Below, piece by piece: positions 1 through 7,157 of a stretch of 16,286 nucleotides of DNA. Positions within the stretch are counted from its first letter, which is position 1. The number at the start of each line of letters is the position of its first letter. The DNA lies in the NCBI GenBank assembly GCA_038884575.1, contig JAWABQ010000015.1:1-16286 (forward strand), read 5' to 3'. The DNA is from JAWAAW01 sp038884575 (GTDB taxonomy: Archaea; Nanobdellota; Nanobdellia; Woesearchaeales; ARS49). Both the position numbers and the translations under genes were made by a program. The notes below the pieces were generated by a model. It did not search any database, was not told the origin of the DNA, and saw only the letters and a list, made by a program, of their open reading frames with translations.

Positions 1-987
1 CGCAATGTTTCCTGCCTGATCAAAAGACATGCCGCTTAACTGATAAGGTCTGACTTTTTTTGGGTTTCCCCACTCATCCTTTACTTCATTCCCCTTGTTA
101 TCTTTTATGGTGTTTACACTTGTGACATTTGATTTAACAATCTGTTCAAGTTCTGCTGGCAGGATTTCCTTGTCATTCTGGCGCTTATCAGCAATCAGGT
201 CTGCAATTCCTTGTATTCCCTCTTTATAGACGCATGAGAAAAGCTCATTTGCAAGAACGCCAATAGAAAATACATCCATGGTTACCTGTGCTCCTACTTT
301 GCTGTGTGATTCAGGAGCTCGGTATCCTGGAGACCCAATAGTCTGTGTTGGGGCTTGGTTTCTAATTTTTGCAATACCAAAATCAATAATCTTGACTGGC
401 GCGATGCCATCTGAATTTACTTCAGACCCCACCATTATGTTGTGAGGCGTTATGTCCCTATGTATTACATTATGCTGGTGAGCATGGTGTATTCCTTGAA
501 GCGCTTCATCCAGGATTGTACTATAATGCCCGTAACTTAAGCCCTTGTTATTTTGGTTTTTGGGGTCATGTACATAATCATCAAGGTTTTCGCCTTTAAA
601 AAAATCCATAAAAAGCACAGTATACCCCTTGCGGGTCTGAATATCTCTAAGCGTCACAATTGATTTGTGGGCTGGGATTTTTTTCCAGTTTTCAACTTCA
701 GTACTAAGAATTGCCTTTATTGTTTCCTCACGAAATACCTTTGCTGCAAACTCTTGTATTACCACAGGATTATTATTTCCGTCTTTAACAATTTTTCCGT
801 CCTTCATTAAGCACTTTATAACATGATATACGCCATGTCTGGTCTCTGAGCCAGTGCCCAGTGGATTACCAAATAAATACCCATCTTTTTCAAAATCTTT
901 TTTTAGAATAATTATGTCAGCCGGCTGGTCTTTAAAGATTGCTTTTTTTTTGATAGGATTTGTTTGGTTTGAATTGTCAATTCCCAT
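1..987 (-). CDS. Ser/Thr protein kinase (Hanks type), C-terminus cut by window edge
   Basis: This open frame runs off the left edge, so only the first 329 residues are seen. They hold a nearly complete eukaryotic-like kinase domain: a glycine loop (GTGSETRHG, about 44-52), the VAIK-type lysine in AAKVF (K83), the catalytic loop HRDITPHN (176-183), DFG (202-204), YRAPE (222-226) and the helix-F aspartate in TMDVFSIGV (D238). The catalytic Asp and both metal-binding residues are present, so activity is expected. The usual lysine two residues after the catalytic Asp is Thr, a substitution also met in some prokaryotic kinases. The ATG at 987 follows a GGAG-type SD and overlaps the phosphatase gene by 11 bp, so the two are probably co-translated. 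The kinase would phosphorylate Ser/Thr on cytoplasmic partners that the adjacent phosphatase reverses. The substrates and the C-terminal region beyond the kinase fold are unknown. The DNA here looks more A+T rich than the ATPase operon, which may indicate separate acquisition. Confidence 0.93.
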   Translation of the reverse strand, partial: MGIDNSNQTNPIKKKAIFKDQPADIIILKKDFEKDGYLFGNPLGTGSETRHGVYHVIKCLMKDGKIVKDGNNNPVVIQEFAAKVFREETIKAILSTEVENWKKIPAHKSIVTLRDIQTRKGYTVLFMDFFKGENLDDYVHDPKNQNNKGLSYGHYSTILDEALQGIHHAHQHNVIHRDITPHNIMVGSEVNSDGIAPVKIIDFGIAKIRNQAPTQTIGSPGYRAPESHSKVGAQVTMDVFSIGVLANELFSCVYKEGIQGIADLIADKRQNDKEILPAELEQIVKSNVTSVNTIKDNKGNEVKDEWGNPKKVRPYQLSGMSFDQAGNIA

Positions 988-1786
988 TTTTCTTCTCCCC
1001 CCATCGAACAAGAATTGCTGTCTTGTCATCGCTTCTCATAATAAGTTCTTCCAGTGCGCTCTCAAAGGAAATATTCAGTTTTTGGGACAATTCCTTTGCA
1101 GCGCCCACCGGCTTTTGAACGCGCTCAAAGATACGAAAGACTTTTGGCTGGAGAAAACCATTTCCTTTAACAATTTCCTCAATCTCATTGTCAAGCACGA
1201 ACTTGTATGTGCCGTCAGTTGCCATGTAAAGCATCTTGTAATCATCAAGAGGGACAGAGCCCGTATCAAACTGGAATTCATCAGACCTTCCAAGAAACCT
1301 TAGCAAGTTCCCGTGCTCATCAACATGGTCTTTTGTGAGCTGCATTAGTTTGTCATTTTTGTCAATAAGATAAATCCTGCCATCACCAATATGCGCATAA
1401 TACAGGACATGGTTATTAATGAGCGCAACGTCAAATGTTGTCCTGCCTTTCTTTGCCACTTTAAAATTGCCAAAATCGTCTTTTACTTGATTCAGTTCAT
1501 AAACATTATTTCCTGCTGTTTTCATTGCAGAAGAAACCCAATCAATCGGGCTGCCTTGCCTTGCAATCAGGCAATTTCTTAATACCTGTTTTGCTTTAGC
1601 AGCAGCAGTGACACTTAAAACTTTACTTTTCGGATACTCAGCAACTCCATCTGCAATCATTAATATCACTGAATAATTGCTGCCATCAGCAAACTTATAT
1701 TTTGAAATAAAACCGGTATCTGCAACCTGAGACTCTGGTTTTTGTTCATGAATGCAATAACCCGCACACTCATATCTTATGCTCAT
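977..1786 (-). CDS. PP2C-family Ser/Thr protein phosphatase
   Basis: This 269-residue protein matches the PP2C/PPM fold in size and motif order. It has MIADGV (43-48, metal-ligand Asp), then TTFDVALINNHVLYYAHIGDGR (split by a strand turn, 116-137, the family's 'GDSR' strand), LTKDH (150-154), ATDG (189-192, metal-ligand Asp) and SDDKTAILV (252-260, equivalent to the usual DNIT). The family hydrolyses phospho-Ser/Thr using two metal ions. The N-terminal NxD-type motif is not clear; D23 in VADTGF is the nearest candidate. The ATG overlaps the stop of the upstream gene in an ATGA tetranucleotide and has GGTGAT as SD, indicating translational coupling. It is followed by the kinase with an 11-bp overlap. 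The kinase/phosphatase pairing implies a reversible phosphorylation switch. No membrane segment is visible, so it is probably cytoplasmic. Confidence 0.9.
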   Translation of the reverse strand: MSIRYECAGYCIHEQKPESQVADTGFISKYKFADGSNYSVILMIADGVAEYPKSKVLSVTAAAKAKQVLRNCLIARQGSPIDWVSSAMKTAGNNVYELNQVKDDFGNFKVAKKGRTTFDVALINNHVLYYAHIGDGRIYLIDKNDKLMQLTKDHVDEHGNLLRFLGRSDEFQFDTGSVPLDDYKMLYMATDGTYKFVLDNEIEEIVKGNGFLQPKVFRIFERVQKPVGAAKELSQKLNISFESALEELIMRSDDKTAILVRWGEKKNGN

Positions 1787-3909
1787 AATATCACCGGGCA
1801 GATTTTTTCAAGACAGCCTTGCTTAAGGGAATACTGCCTTTTGTGGTCTCTGTCATCCATAAGCATCTGGCTCCATGGCGGCAGCCTGAGCGGCATGTAT
1901 GGAATAACTGTCGCAGAGTCAGGCGAGCCCACATAGAGGTGGTTCTTGGAATCAAGGGCAATAGAAACAATCTCAGAGCCGATTTCAACCTCCTGGCAAG
2001 GTTCTGTTTGTTCAATTTCCTGCAGGCGCAGGACAGTCTGCCCATCTTTTCTTGCTCCGTAAAACATAATGTTCCTGTCACCTGCTCGCGCGGCATAAAA
2101 TGCCTGGTTTGGCACTTCCAGCTGGTGTATCAGCTGTTTTCCTTTCCAGACAAAGACCTTTGAATCAGGCCTGTCCTCAGGGACTACAGTCATCCCGCAC
2201 ACAATGTCTTCATTTTTGCCTGGAATCACAAAAAGGCTGTTGATGAACATTCCCTCTTCAATCCCTTTAGGAGCAGGAATCGTGTTTTGGGAATCTATTT
2301 CCTTCAGCGTATTCTTGTCCAGAATGCGCAAAGACGCATACTCATCAGCGCAATACAGTTTATTGCCTGAAAAGCCAAATGCAAGCGGCACAAAGTCAAC
2401 ATATTCCCTTTTTATTTCATGCCCATTTTCAAAAATAGTAATTGCCGGCTTTTGCTGGCTTATATCCTCACCCCGCAGATGGCTTTCAAGGTATGCGCGG
2501 TTTTTGTCAAGCGCAAGAGCCATAAACCTGCGTCCGACATAGTCTTCCAGGCGGGTGCTTTCCGGTTTTATGTCTGAGCTGGTTGAATTGGGGCTGAATG
2601 TCATGTGTATGAGTTCAGGCACCATTTTCTTGCCTTCATTTTTTCCAACTGTGACTGCAGCAAAATACCTTCCGCTTGTGGCAATCCGCTCAATTGCGCT
2701 TCCGCAGTCAATTATGCCATTGCCTTTCTGCCCTTTCTTTTTGTGATGGTCGCCAAGCCCTCTGTAGTTGCACAGCTGTATGCAGTTGCACATGGAGGAA
2801 GACTCTGTGCCTGAGAAAGAGATTATGCCATGGCCATAATCAACATCATGCGTGCCTTCCCTTGTATTCTTCTGCTTGAGGTAAATCTTATCAAAAAGTT
2901 CTGCAAACTCAGGAGTATTGACATAATCCTTAATGGCGTCTTTGCATATTTCTGTGCGGCATACCATTATCCCATTTTCCTCCTTTAACTTATTGATCAC
3001 AGGCACAGACATGAATATTTTTTTTCCATTGAGATAAAATGGCACGCCAAGGACAAACGGCGGCTCATAATCTTGTTTTATTGGGGAGATTAAGAATTCT
3101 GCAATGTTTTTGGCAATATTGTAGCTGGTTGTGCCCAGCAACGAGGCAAGCAAGAGCCCTTCAAGCTTCACATCCTCGACAACACCCACAACATCAACAT
3201 CATTGTCAAGCTCCCTGCGATAGAATGCTTTGCAAAGGTCTTTTGCATGGTCGCCAAGAAGAAATGCAGATTGTTTCAAATCATGCACATTTGGATTGTC
3301 TGCAATGTGCAGAAGCAGCGCCTCAATAAGCCTGTAACTGTCTGGATTGTATGCAACTACCTGCCCGTCTGTCAGGTTTGCCGTGTCCTGGAAAAGCCTG
3401 GCAATGTCAAGGCACGGGTTTGTGACAAACAGGCACTGGCTTTTTGTGCCTTTGAATAATTTTGCCATTTCGATTGTGGCATCCTTGTTCGCAACATAGA
3501 GCTTGTCCCTTACATCACCCTCCCAGATTGGAAACCCATATCCGCTTGCGCCAAAACCGCCGCACTCATAGCAGAACACGGTCATATCTGCATTTTCTGC
3601 TATTGTAAGCTCTTTTTCCCCTGGCTTTAGCTCCAGCTGTGATTTTTTGGCGAGCTTTATTTTTTGTTCGTATATTCCCTTGACTTTCTCATCAAGGGGT
3701 TGTATCAAATTTCCTGCCATGTGCATCTTTACACATTCAGGGGTTTTGCTATTAAGGAGAAGCAGGCTTATGTAATCCATTATTGGCACGTTGATGTACT
3801 TGCCATTTTCATAGCAGTTCGTGGTCGAATGGACAAGCGTGTAAGAAAGGGCAAATCCAAGAGAAGAAGGTTTTCCAATACCAACAATTCCTATTTTCAG
3901 CCACTTCAT
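1783..3909 (-). CDS. Lactate/malate dehydrogenase-like domain fused to a beta-propeller-like region
   Basis: The ATG at 3909 gives 708 aa. I chose it over in-frame codons at 3933 and 3969 because it follows GAGGAG by 9 nt and the TATA box at 3946-3953 puts the transcript start near 3923. Residues 1 to about 320 follow the LDH/MDH plan: KIGIVGIG dinucleotide loop, a strand-2 Asp (IMDY, D45), ADMTVFCYECGG in place of ADVVVITAG, an Arg in GDVRDKL (R134), VTNP (N164), DSYR (D190 and R193) and LLGDH (H221). These match the family's catalytic Arg-Asn-Asp-Arg-His set with nearly the usual spacing, so NAD-dependent catalysis or ligand binding is possible. Then comes a Cys/His cluster (C374, C376, C380, H388, H389) and about 300 residues of repeated beta strands such as NKLYCAD and KNHLYVGS, suggesting an irregular propeller. 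It heads the phosphatase/kinase operon and may be its sensor or scaffold; that role is inference. The propeller assignment is less sure than the dehydrogenase one. Confidence 0.82.
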   Translation of the reverse strand: MKWLKIGIVGIGKPSSLGFALSYTLVHSTTNCYENGKYINVPIMDYISLLLLNSKTPECVKMHMAGNLIQPLDEKVKGIYEQKIKLAKKSQLELKPGEKELTIAENADMTVFCYECGGFGASGYGFPIWEGDVRDKLYVANKDATIEMAKLFKGTKSQCLFVTNPCLDIARLFQDTANLTDGQVVAYNPDSYRLIEALLLHIADNPNVHDLKQSAFLLGDHAKDLCKAFYRRELDNDVDVVGVVEDVKLEGLLLASLLGTTSYNIAKNIAEFLISPIKQDYEPPFVLGVPFYLNGKKIFMSVPVINKLKEENGIMVCRTEICKDAIKDYVNTPEFAELFDKIYLKQKNTREGTHDVDYGHGIISFSGTESSSMCNCIQLCNYRGLGDHHKKKGQKGNGIIDCGSAIERIATSGRYFAAVTVGKNEGKKMVPELIHMTFSPNSTSSDIKPESTRLEDYVGRRFMALALDKNRAYLESHLRGEDISQQKPAITIFENGHEIKREYVDFVPLAFGFSGNKLYCADEYASLRILDKNTLKEIDSQNTIPAPKGIEEGMFINSLFVIPGKNEDIVCGMTVVPEDRPDSKVFVWKGKQLIHQLEVPNQAFYAARAGDRNIMFYGARKDGQTVLRLQEIEQTEPCQEVEIGSEIVSIALDSKNHLYVGSPDSATVIPYMPLRLPPWSQMLMDDRDHKRQYSLKQGCLEKICPVIL

Positions 3910-3930
3910 CCAACCACTCTCCTCGTCATG

Positions 3931-3953
3931 CATAAGGCACCGATGTTTATAAA
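3931..3953 (-). promoter_or_regulatory. Promoter of the sensor-phosphatase-kinase operon, with shared downstream motif
   Basis: On the minus strand a TTTATAAA box lies at 3946-3953, with an A-rich/G stretch (GCAAAGG) upstream that could be a BRE. Standard archaeal spacing puts the transcript start near 3923, just before the GAGGAG SD of the gene starting at 3909. Four bases after the TATA box is GGTGCCTTATG (3931-3941). The same 11 bases occur at the matching place in the promoter at 11939-11960. Lying between TATA box and transcript start, it would suit a repressor site. Confidence 0.65.
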
Positions 3954-4045
3954 CCTTTGCTATTGGCAAGTAACAACGATTCTGTATTGTGCGGCTTGTG
4001 TTGTTGCGATAATTCCAACATAGTTAACCGACGATTTAATGGTTG

Positions 4046-4066
4046 GTTGTAGTGGCAACCACAACA
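4046..4066. promoter_or_regulatory. Candidate operator A: GTTGTAGTG-N5-CACAACA
   Basis: A bipartite near-palindrome with arms TTGTAGTG and CACAACAA (7 of 8 bases symmetric) and a GCAAC spacer. It sits about 13 bp upstream of the TATA box of the TrmB-family gene, in the region divergent to the kinase/phosphatase operon. The same 16 fixed bases with the same 5-bp spacer recur at 12775-12795. The likeliest binder is the adjacent TrmB-like regulator, but this is inferred from position only. Confidence 0.65.
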
Positions 4067-4072
4067 AAGAAT

Positions 4073-4087
4073 CAAAAGCTTAAAATA
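4073..4087 (+). promoter_or_regulatory. BRE/TATA promoter of the TrmB-family gene
   Basis: CAAAAG (BRE-like, 4073-4078) is followed directly by CTTAAAATA (4079-4087). The expected transcript start is about 4109, only a few bases before the ATG at 4112, so the message would be leaderless or nearly so. This argues against the longer frame that opens at 4043, which would start inside the operator. Confidence 0.7.
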
Positions 4088-4111
4088 CATCACTGCATTA
4101 CAATGGAGCTT

Positions 4112-4873
4112 ATGGCCGTATCAAAGGAAGATGTTTTGCAGGATTTGGGGCTTAGCGTCAACGAGGCAAAGGTGTACGTATCGCTCCTTAACCTCGGCGC
4201 AACAACCGCAGGAAAAATCGCAGAGAAGTGCAAGCTGCACAGGACAAACGTCTATGACGCTCTTGAGCGCCTTGCAGAAAAAGGGCTTGCCTCATACATT
4301 CTAAAGGACGAAACCAAAATCTTTGAGGCATCTGACCCTGCACTGCTCTCCAGGCTTATCGAGGAGCGCAGGGAAAAGCTCGAGACAGTCATGCCGCAGC
4401 TAATGCTCGACAAGCAGCTGTCAAAGAAGACAACCGTCCAGGTTTACGAGGGCGTGAAGGCATTCAAGCTCGCGCTTTACAACCTGCTCAAGTACAAAAA
4501 ACCAATCTGCATTTACGGCCTTCCAAAGCACGCTCCTGAGATGGTCAAGAGCTTTATTGACCTGTTCCACAAGACAAGAATTGAACGCAAGATTGTAATG
4601 AAGCACATTTACAACGAAAATGCCCAGGAGCGCATTGCATACCTGAACAGCCTTGCCTATACAGAGGCAAAATACCTGCCCCACCAGTTTGACACTCCAA
4701 TCTCAACTGTCACCTGCGGCTGCGAGGTCCTTATAGTCTACTGGCTCGAGCCACTGACATTCATACGCATTGAGAGCCAGCAGCTTGCAGACACCTACAA
4801 AAAATACTTTGAAGTTCTGTATTCAACAGCTGAAATGAGGGACAGCCACAATCTCAAGCAGAAAACCTCTTAA
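4112..4873 (+). CDS. TrmB-family transcriptional regulator
   Basis: This 253-residue protein begins with a winged helix-turn-helix (about residues 5-75): LGLSVNEAKVYVSLLNLGA, then TAGKIAEKCKLHRTNVYDAL as recognition region, then a wing ending in TKIFEASDP. This is the hallmark of archaeal TrmB-type repressors/activators. A short coiled linker (LLSRLIEERREKLE) leads to a C-terminal half opening with VQVYEGVKAFK and containing ICIYGLP and TFIRIES segments, as in the TrmB effector-binding/dimerisation domain. The known family binds sugars or other small molecules, but the ligand here cannot be read. The start was chosen from the BRE/TATA position; ATG 4103 is an alternative adding three residues. 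It is divergent from the kinase/phosphatase operon and convergent with the ATPase operon. Operator A just upstream suggests autoregulation and control of the neighbour, and operator B suggests control of the Cys-rich/nuclease locus. Confidence 0.9.
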   Translation: MAVSKEDVLQDLGLSVNEAKVYVSLLNLGATTAGKIAEKCKLHRTNVYDALERLAEKGLASYILKDETKIFEASDPALLSRLIEERREKLETVMPQLMLDKQLSKKTTVQVYEGVKAFKLALYNLLKYKKPICIYGLPKHAPEMVKSFIDLFHKTRIERKIVMKHIYNENAQERIAYLNSLAYTEAKYLPHQFDTPISTVTCGCEVLIVYWLEPLTFIRIESQQLADTYKKYFEVLYSTAEMRDSHNLKQKTS

Positions 4874-4884
4874 AAAAAGGTTTT
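4862..4884. terminator. Bidirectional terminator between convergent genes
   Basis: AAAACCT (4862-4868) and AGGTTTT (4878-4884) form a 7-bp inverted repeat around a 9-base A-rich loop. On the plus strand the repeat ends in TTTTT (4881-4885), and on the minus strand a run of seven T lies in the loop. It spans the 10-bp gap between the TrmB-family stop (4873) and the stop of the 757-aa gene (4884), so it can end both transcripts. Confidence 0.75.
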
Positions 4885-7157
4885 TAGCGGACGTATTTCT
4901 CAAACAGCGCGCTTATGCGCTGCAGCCTTTCTGCAGGCACATTGAAGTTCTTTGACTGGGACAAGTAGCCTTCTGTAATGTCGCGCGCATATGCCCTTTT
5001 GAGCATTGAAAGCCAGTCATTGTCCTGGGTGTCAAGAGGGGCATCAGCAACCTTTTTGAGCGTGCTTTCCAAAAAGCCAAGCCGCTCATGTATGTTTCCG
5101 CAAAGAAGCTCATTGCGCAGCTCCTTCAAGGCTTTGCTCTGGGGCTCCTTCATTTCATGGTTGACATAAGCGAACATGTTGAATGCTTTTGGCCTTGCCC
5201 TTGAATTTACTGAGACCGACTCATTCAGGTATGGCACTTTTGGCCTTGGAACCGGCTTTGCTGCAACCTGAACCTCCTGCAAATGCTGGACAAGTGCAGA
5301 GTATTCCTTTGCGAGCTCAGAAGTGTATGGATTTTCCACTGCAGCAGAAGGCCATTGAGCATATGCCGTGAGCGCCTCTGTGTCAAAGCTTTCAAGCGCT
5401 GACTTGATGAGAGTTATCTTGTGCCCGAGCTCCTCGCGCCGGGCTTTGGCCTCGCGAATGCTGTTCTGCTGCGCAGTAAAGCCCTGCAAGGCAGTGTTCA
5501 GCCTCTGCTCGTAAGTCCTGATAGGCATGTGCTTTTCAAAGGTCTTCTTCAGCTCCGGAAGAATCACATCCCTAATCCTGCAAATCCTGTTGTCAACTGC
5601 AAGCGCGTCTGCAGAAACATCACCCGTCTGCATCACAGGCTGCTCATAGAATTCAACAAGCTTTCCAACGCCATAAACAGCCTTTGCCTTTGCCTTGTTC
5701 ATCCCGTCTATCAGGGCTGACTGGTATTCATCCTTCAGCTGGCTGAAAACAGCACAGTCAGGAAAGGAGATTGCAGGCATGTTCATAAGCACAAGTATTT
5801 TTTCAAGGTCGATCTCAAGCATTGCCGGATTGGTGAAAAGCGCATCAACATCCTTCAGCTTTTCCTTTGCGTCCTTTACCCTGGCAGAGAGCATAGAATA
5901 TGCCTTCTTGCTCTCAAGCTGCTTGTCGCACTCGGTCTGCAGCATATCAAGCTGGACATCGCAGTCCTCTGCCTTTTCTGACTGACCCATTGCGCTGAAA
6001 ACAGCCTTGTATCCTGACAACCGCTTCATTGACGCCTGTATCAGGTCAAGGCTCTTGTCAAGGGAGTCAATGCTTTGCGGCTCCTTAAGCTCCCTTATTG
6101 CAGAAAGCCCTGCGCCCATCGCCTCATCCAGGGAATCCCTGAAATTCGCATAAAGCAAGTGCAGCTCTTTGCGCAGCCTTCTGTTCTCATTGAACGCCTG
6201 CCTTGTGCACGCATATCCTGCTGACCTTGCAGGCGCAACGCTGAAAAGCTTTCGCACAACGCTTATTGCCTCTGCCGCATTTGCATCAGGCTCAGGATTT
6301 TTCCATTGCTCAAGCAGTTTTACTGCGCCCTCAAGCGCAGCATTCTGGGTAGAAAGGCAGTCCATCTCTGCCTTTATCATCGGAAAATTGCTTATGTAAT
6401 CATCAATCTGGGTCCTGAGGATTTCACAGCGCATCAGCCCTTCCTTGTACCTGAGGCTTTTTGACATCCTCCTGAGCCTCCCTGAAAAATACCTGCCGCT
6501 TATTTCCTTCCTCCTATGCTTGAGGTCTGAAAAGTCATTTTTTGACTGGTCTGTTTCAAGCATTGCCTCTATTTTGTCAAGCTCCTCCTTTACTGCGGCC
6601 ATTTTCGGCATCGTGGTGAGGTAATAATCCATATCAGCAAACAGCCTGACCTGCCTGAAGCTGTCCTTCACAACCTTGTACTTGTCTGCAATCGCGTTCA
6701 TCTCAACGCGGATTGCCTCAAGAGTCGGAATGTTATCAGTTTCCTCAAGCGCTGTGCGCTTTGAGCAAAAGGCAGAATAAAGCCTGGCTGCTATTTCCTT
6801 TGCAGCTGACCTGCATGCATCATCTGCCTTTTTCACAAGCGGCAGCCTTTTGCCAATTGATGTTTTTGCAAAAGAAATGCCGTCATTATACTCCTTCAGA
6901 AGGCTGGAAAAAGGGCTTACTTTCTCTGCAACAGCAACAAGCCCACGGACATCCTGCCTAAGGACAATCTCCTCAAGCTCAGGGACAACAGCCCTCAGCA
7001 TTTCCTCGTTCTGATGCAGCAAAAGCGCGTTTTTGTAGGCATTCCTTGCAGTTTCAGAGCCTGATTCGGCAAGGGCAAGGTAGTCTTCCTTCTCCTCTGC
7101 CAAAGGAACCTCATTGTCAAGAACTTTCCCCATCCAGCTTTTCATTCCGTCATTCAT
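4884..7157 (-). CDS. Large helical/coiled-coil protein of unknown function (757 aa)
   Basis: I do not recognise a family. From the ATG at 7157 the protein is 757 aa, rich in Ala, Glu, Lys and Leu, and almost entirely predicted-helical by composition (for example LPELEEIVLRQDVRGLVAVA and KEELDKIEAMLETDQ), with no membrane segment or signal peptide. A proline-rich break (KPVPRPKVP, about 634-642) separates the long helical part from a C-terminal domain of about 105 residues that ends ERLQRISALFEKYVR. The start was chosen because it overlaps the preceding ATPase stop by 8 bp; the frame opens further upstream at 7202, but only inside the ATPase gene. GGAGGTGG lies 12 nt upstream, rather far. It is the last gene of the ATPase operon. 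Its form suits a structural, adaptor or stator partner of the ATPases, but that is inference from context. Confidence 0.75.
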   Translation of the reverse strand: MNDGMKSWMGKVLDNEVPLAEEKEDYLALAESGSETARNAYKNALLLHQNEEMLRAVVPELEEIVLRQDVRGLVAVAEKVSPFSSLLKEYNDGISFAKTSIGKRLPLVKKADDACRSAAKEIAARLYSAFCSKRTALEETDNIPTLEAIRVEMNAIADKYKVVKDSFRQVRLFADMDYYLTTMPKMAAVKEELDKIEAMLETDQSKNDFSDLKHRRKEISGRYFSGRLRRMSKSLRYKEGLMRCEILRTQIDDYISNFPMIKAEMDCLSTQNAALEGAVKLLEQWKNPEPDANAAEAISVVRKLFSVAPARSAGYACTRQAFNENRRLRKELHLLYANFRDSLDEAMGAGLSAIRELKEPQSIDSLDKSLDLIQASMKRLSGYKAVFSAMGQSEKAEDCDVQLDMLQTECDKQLESKKAYSMLSARVKDAKEKLKDVDALFTNPAMLEIDLEKILVLMNMPAISFPDCAVFSQLKDEYQSALIDGMNKAKAKAVYGVGKLVEFYEQPVMQTGDVSADALAVDNRICRIRDVILPELKKTFEKHMPIRTYEQRLNTALQGFTAQQNSIREAKARREELGHKITLIKSALESFDTEALTAYAQWPSAAVENPYTSELAKEYSALVQHLQEVQVAAKPVPRPKVPYLNESVSVNSRARPKAFNMFAYVNHEMKEPQSKALKELRNELLCGNIHERLGFLESTLKKVADAPLDTQDNDWLSMLKRAYARDITEGYLSQSKNFNVPAERLQRISALFEKYVR

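Noticed and set aside
4043..4111. Extended N-terminus of the TrmB-family protein
   Set aside because: It would begin inside operator A and upstream of the BRE/TATA box, which predicts transcription only from about 4109.
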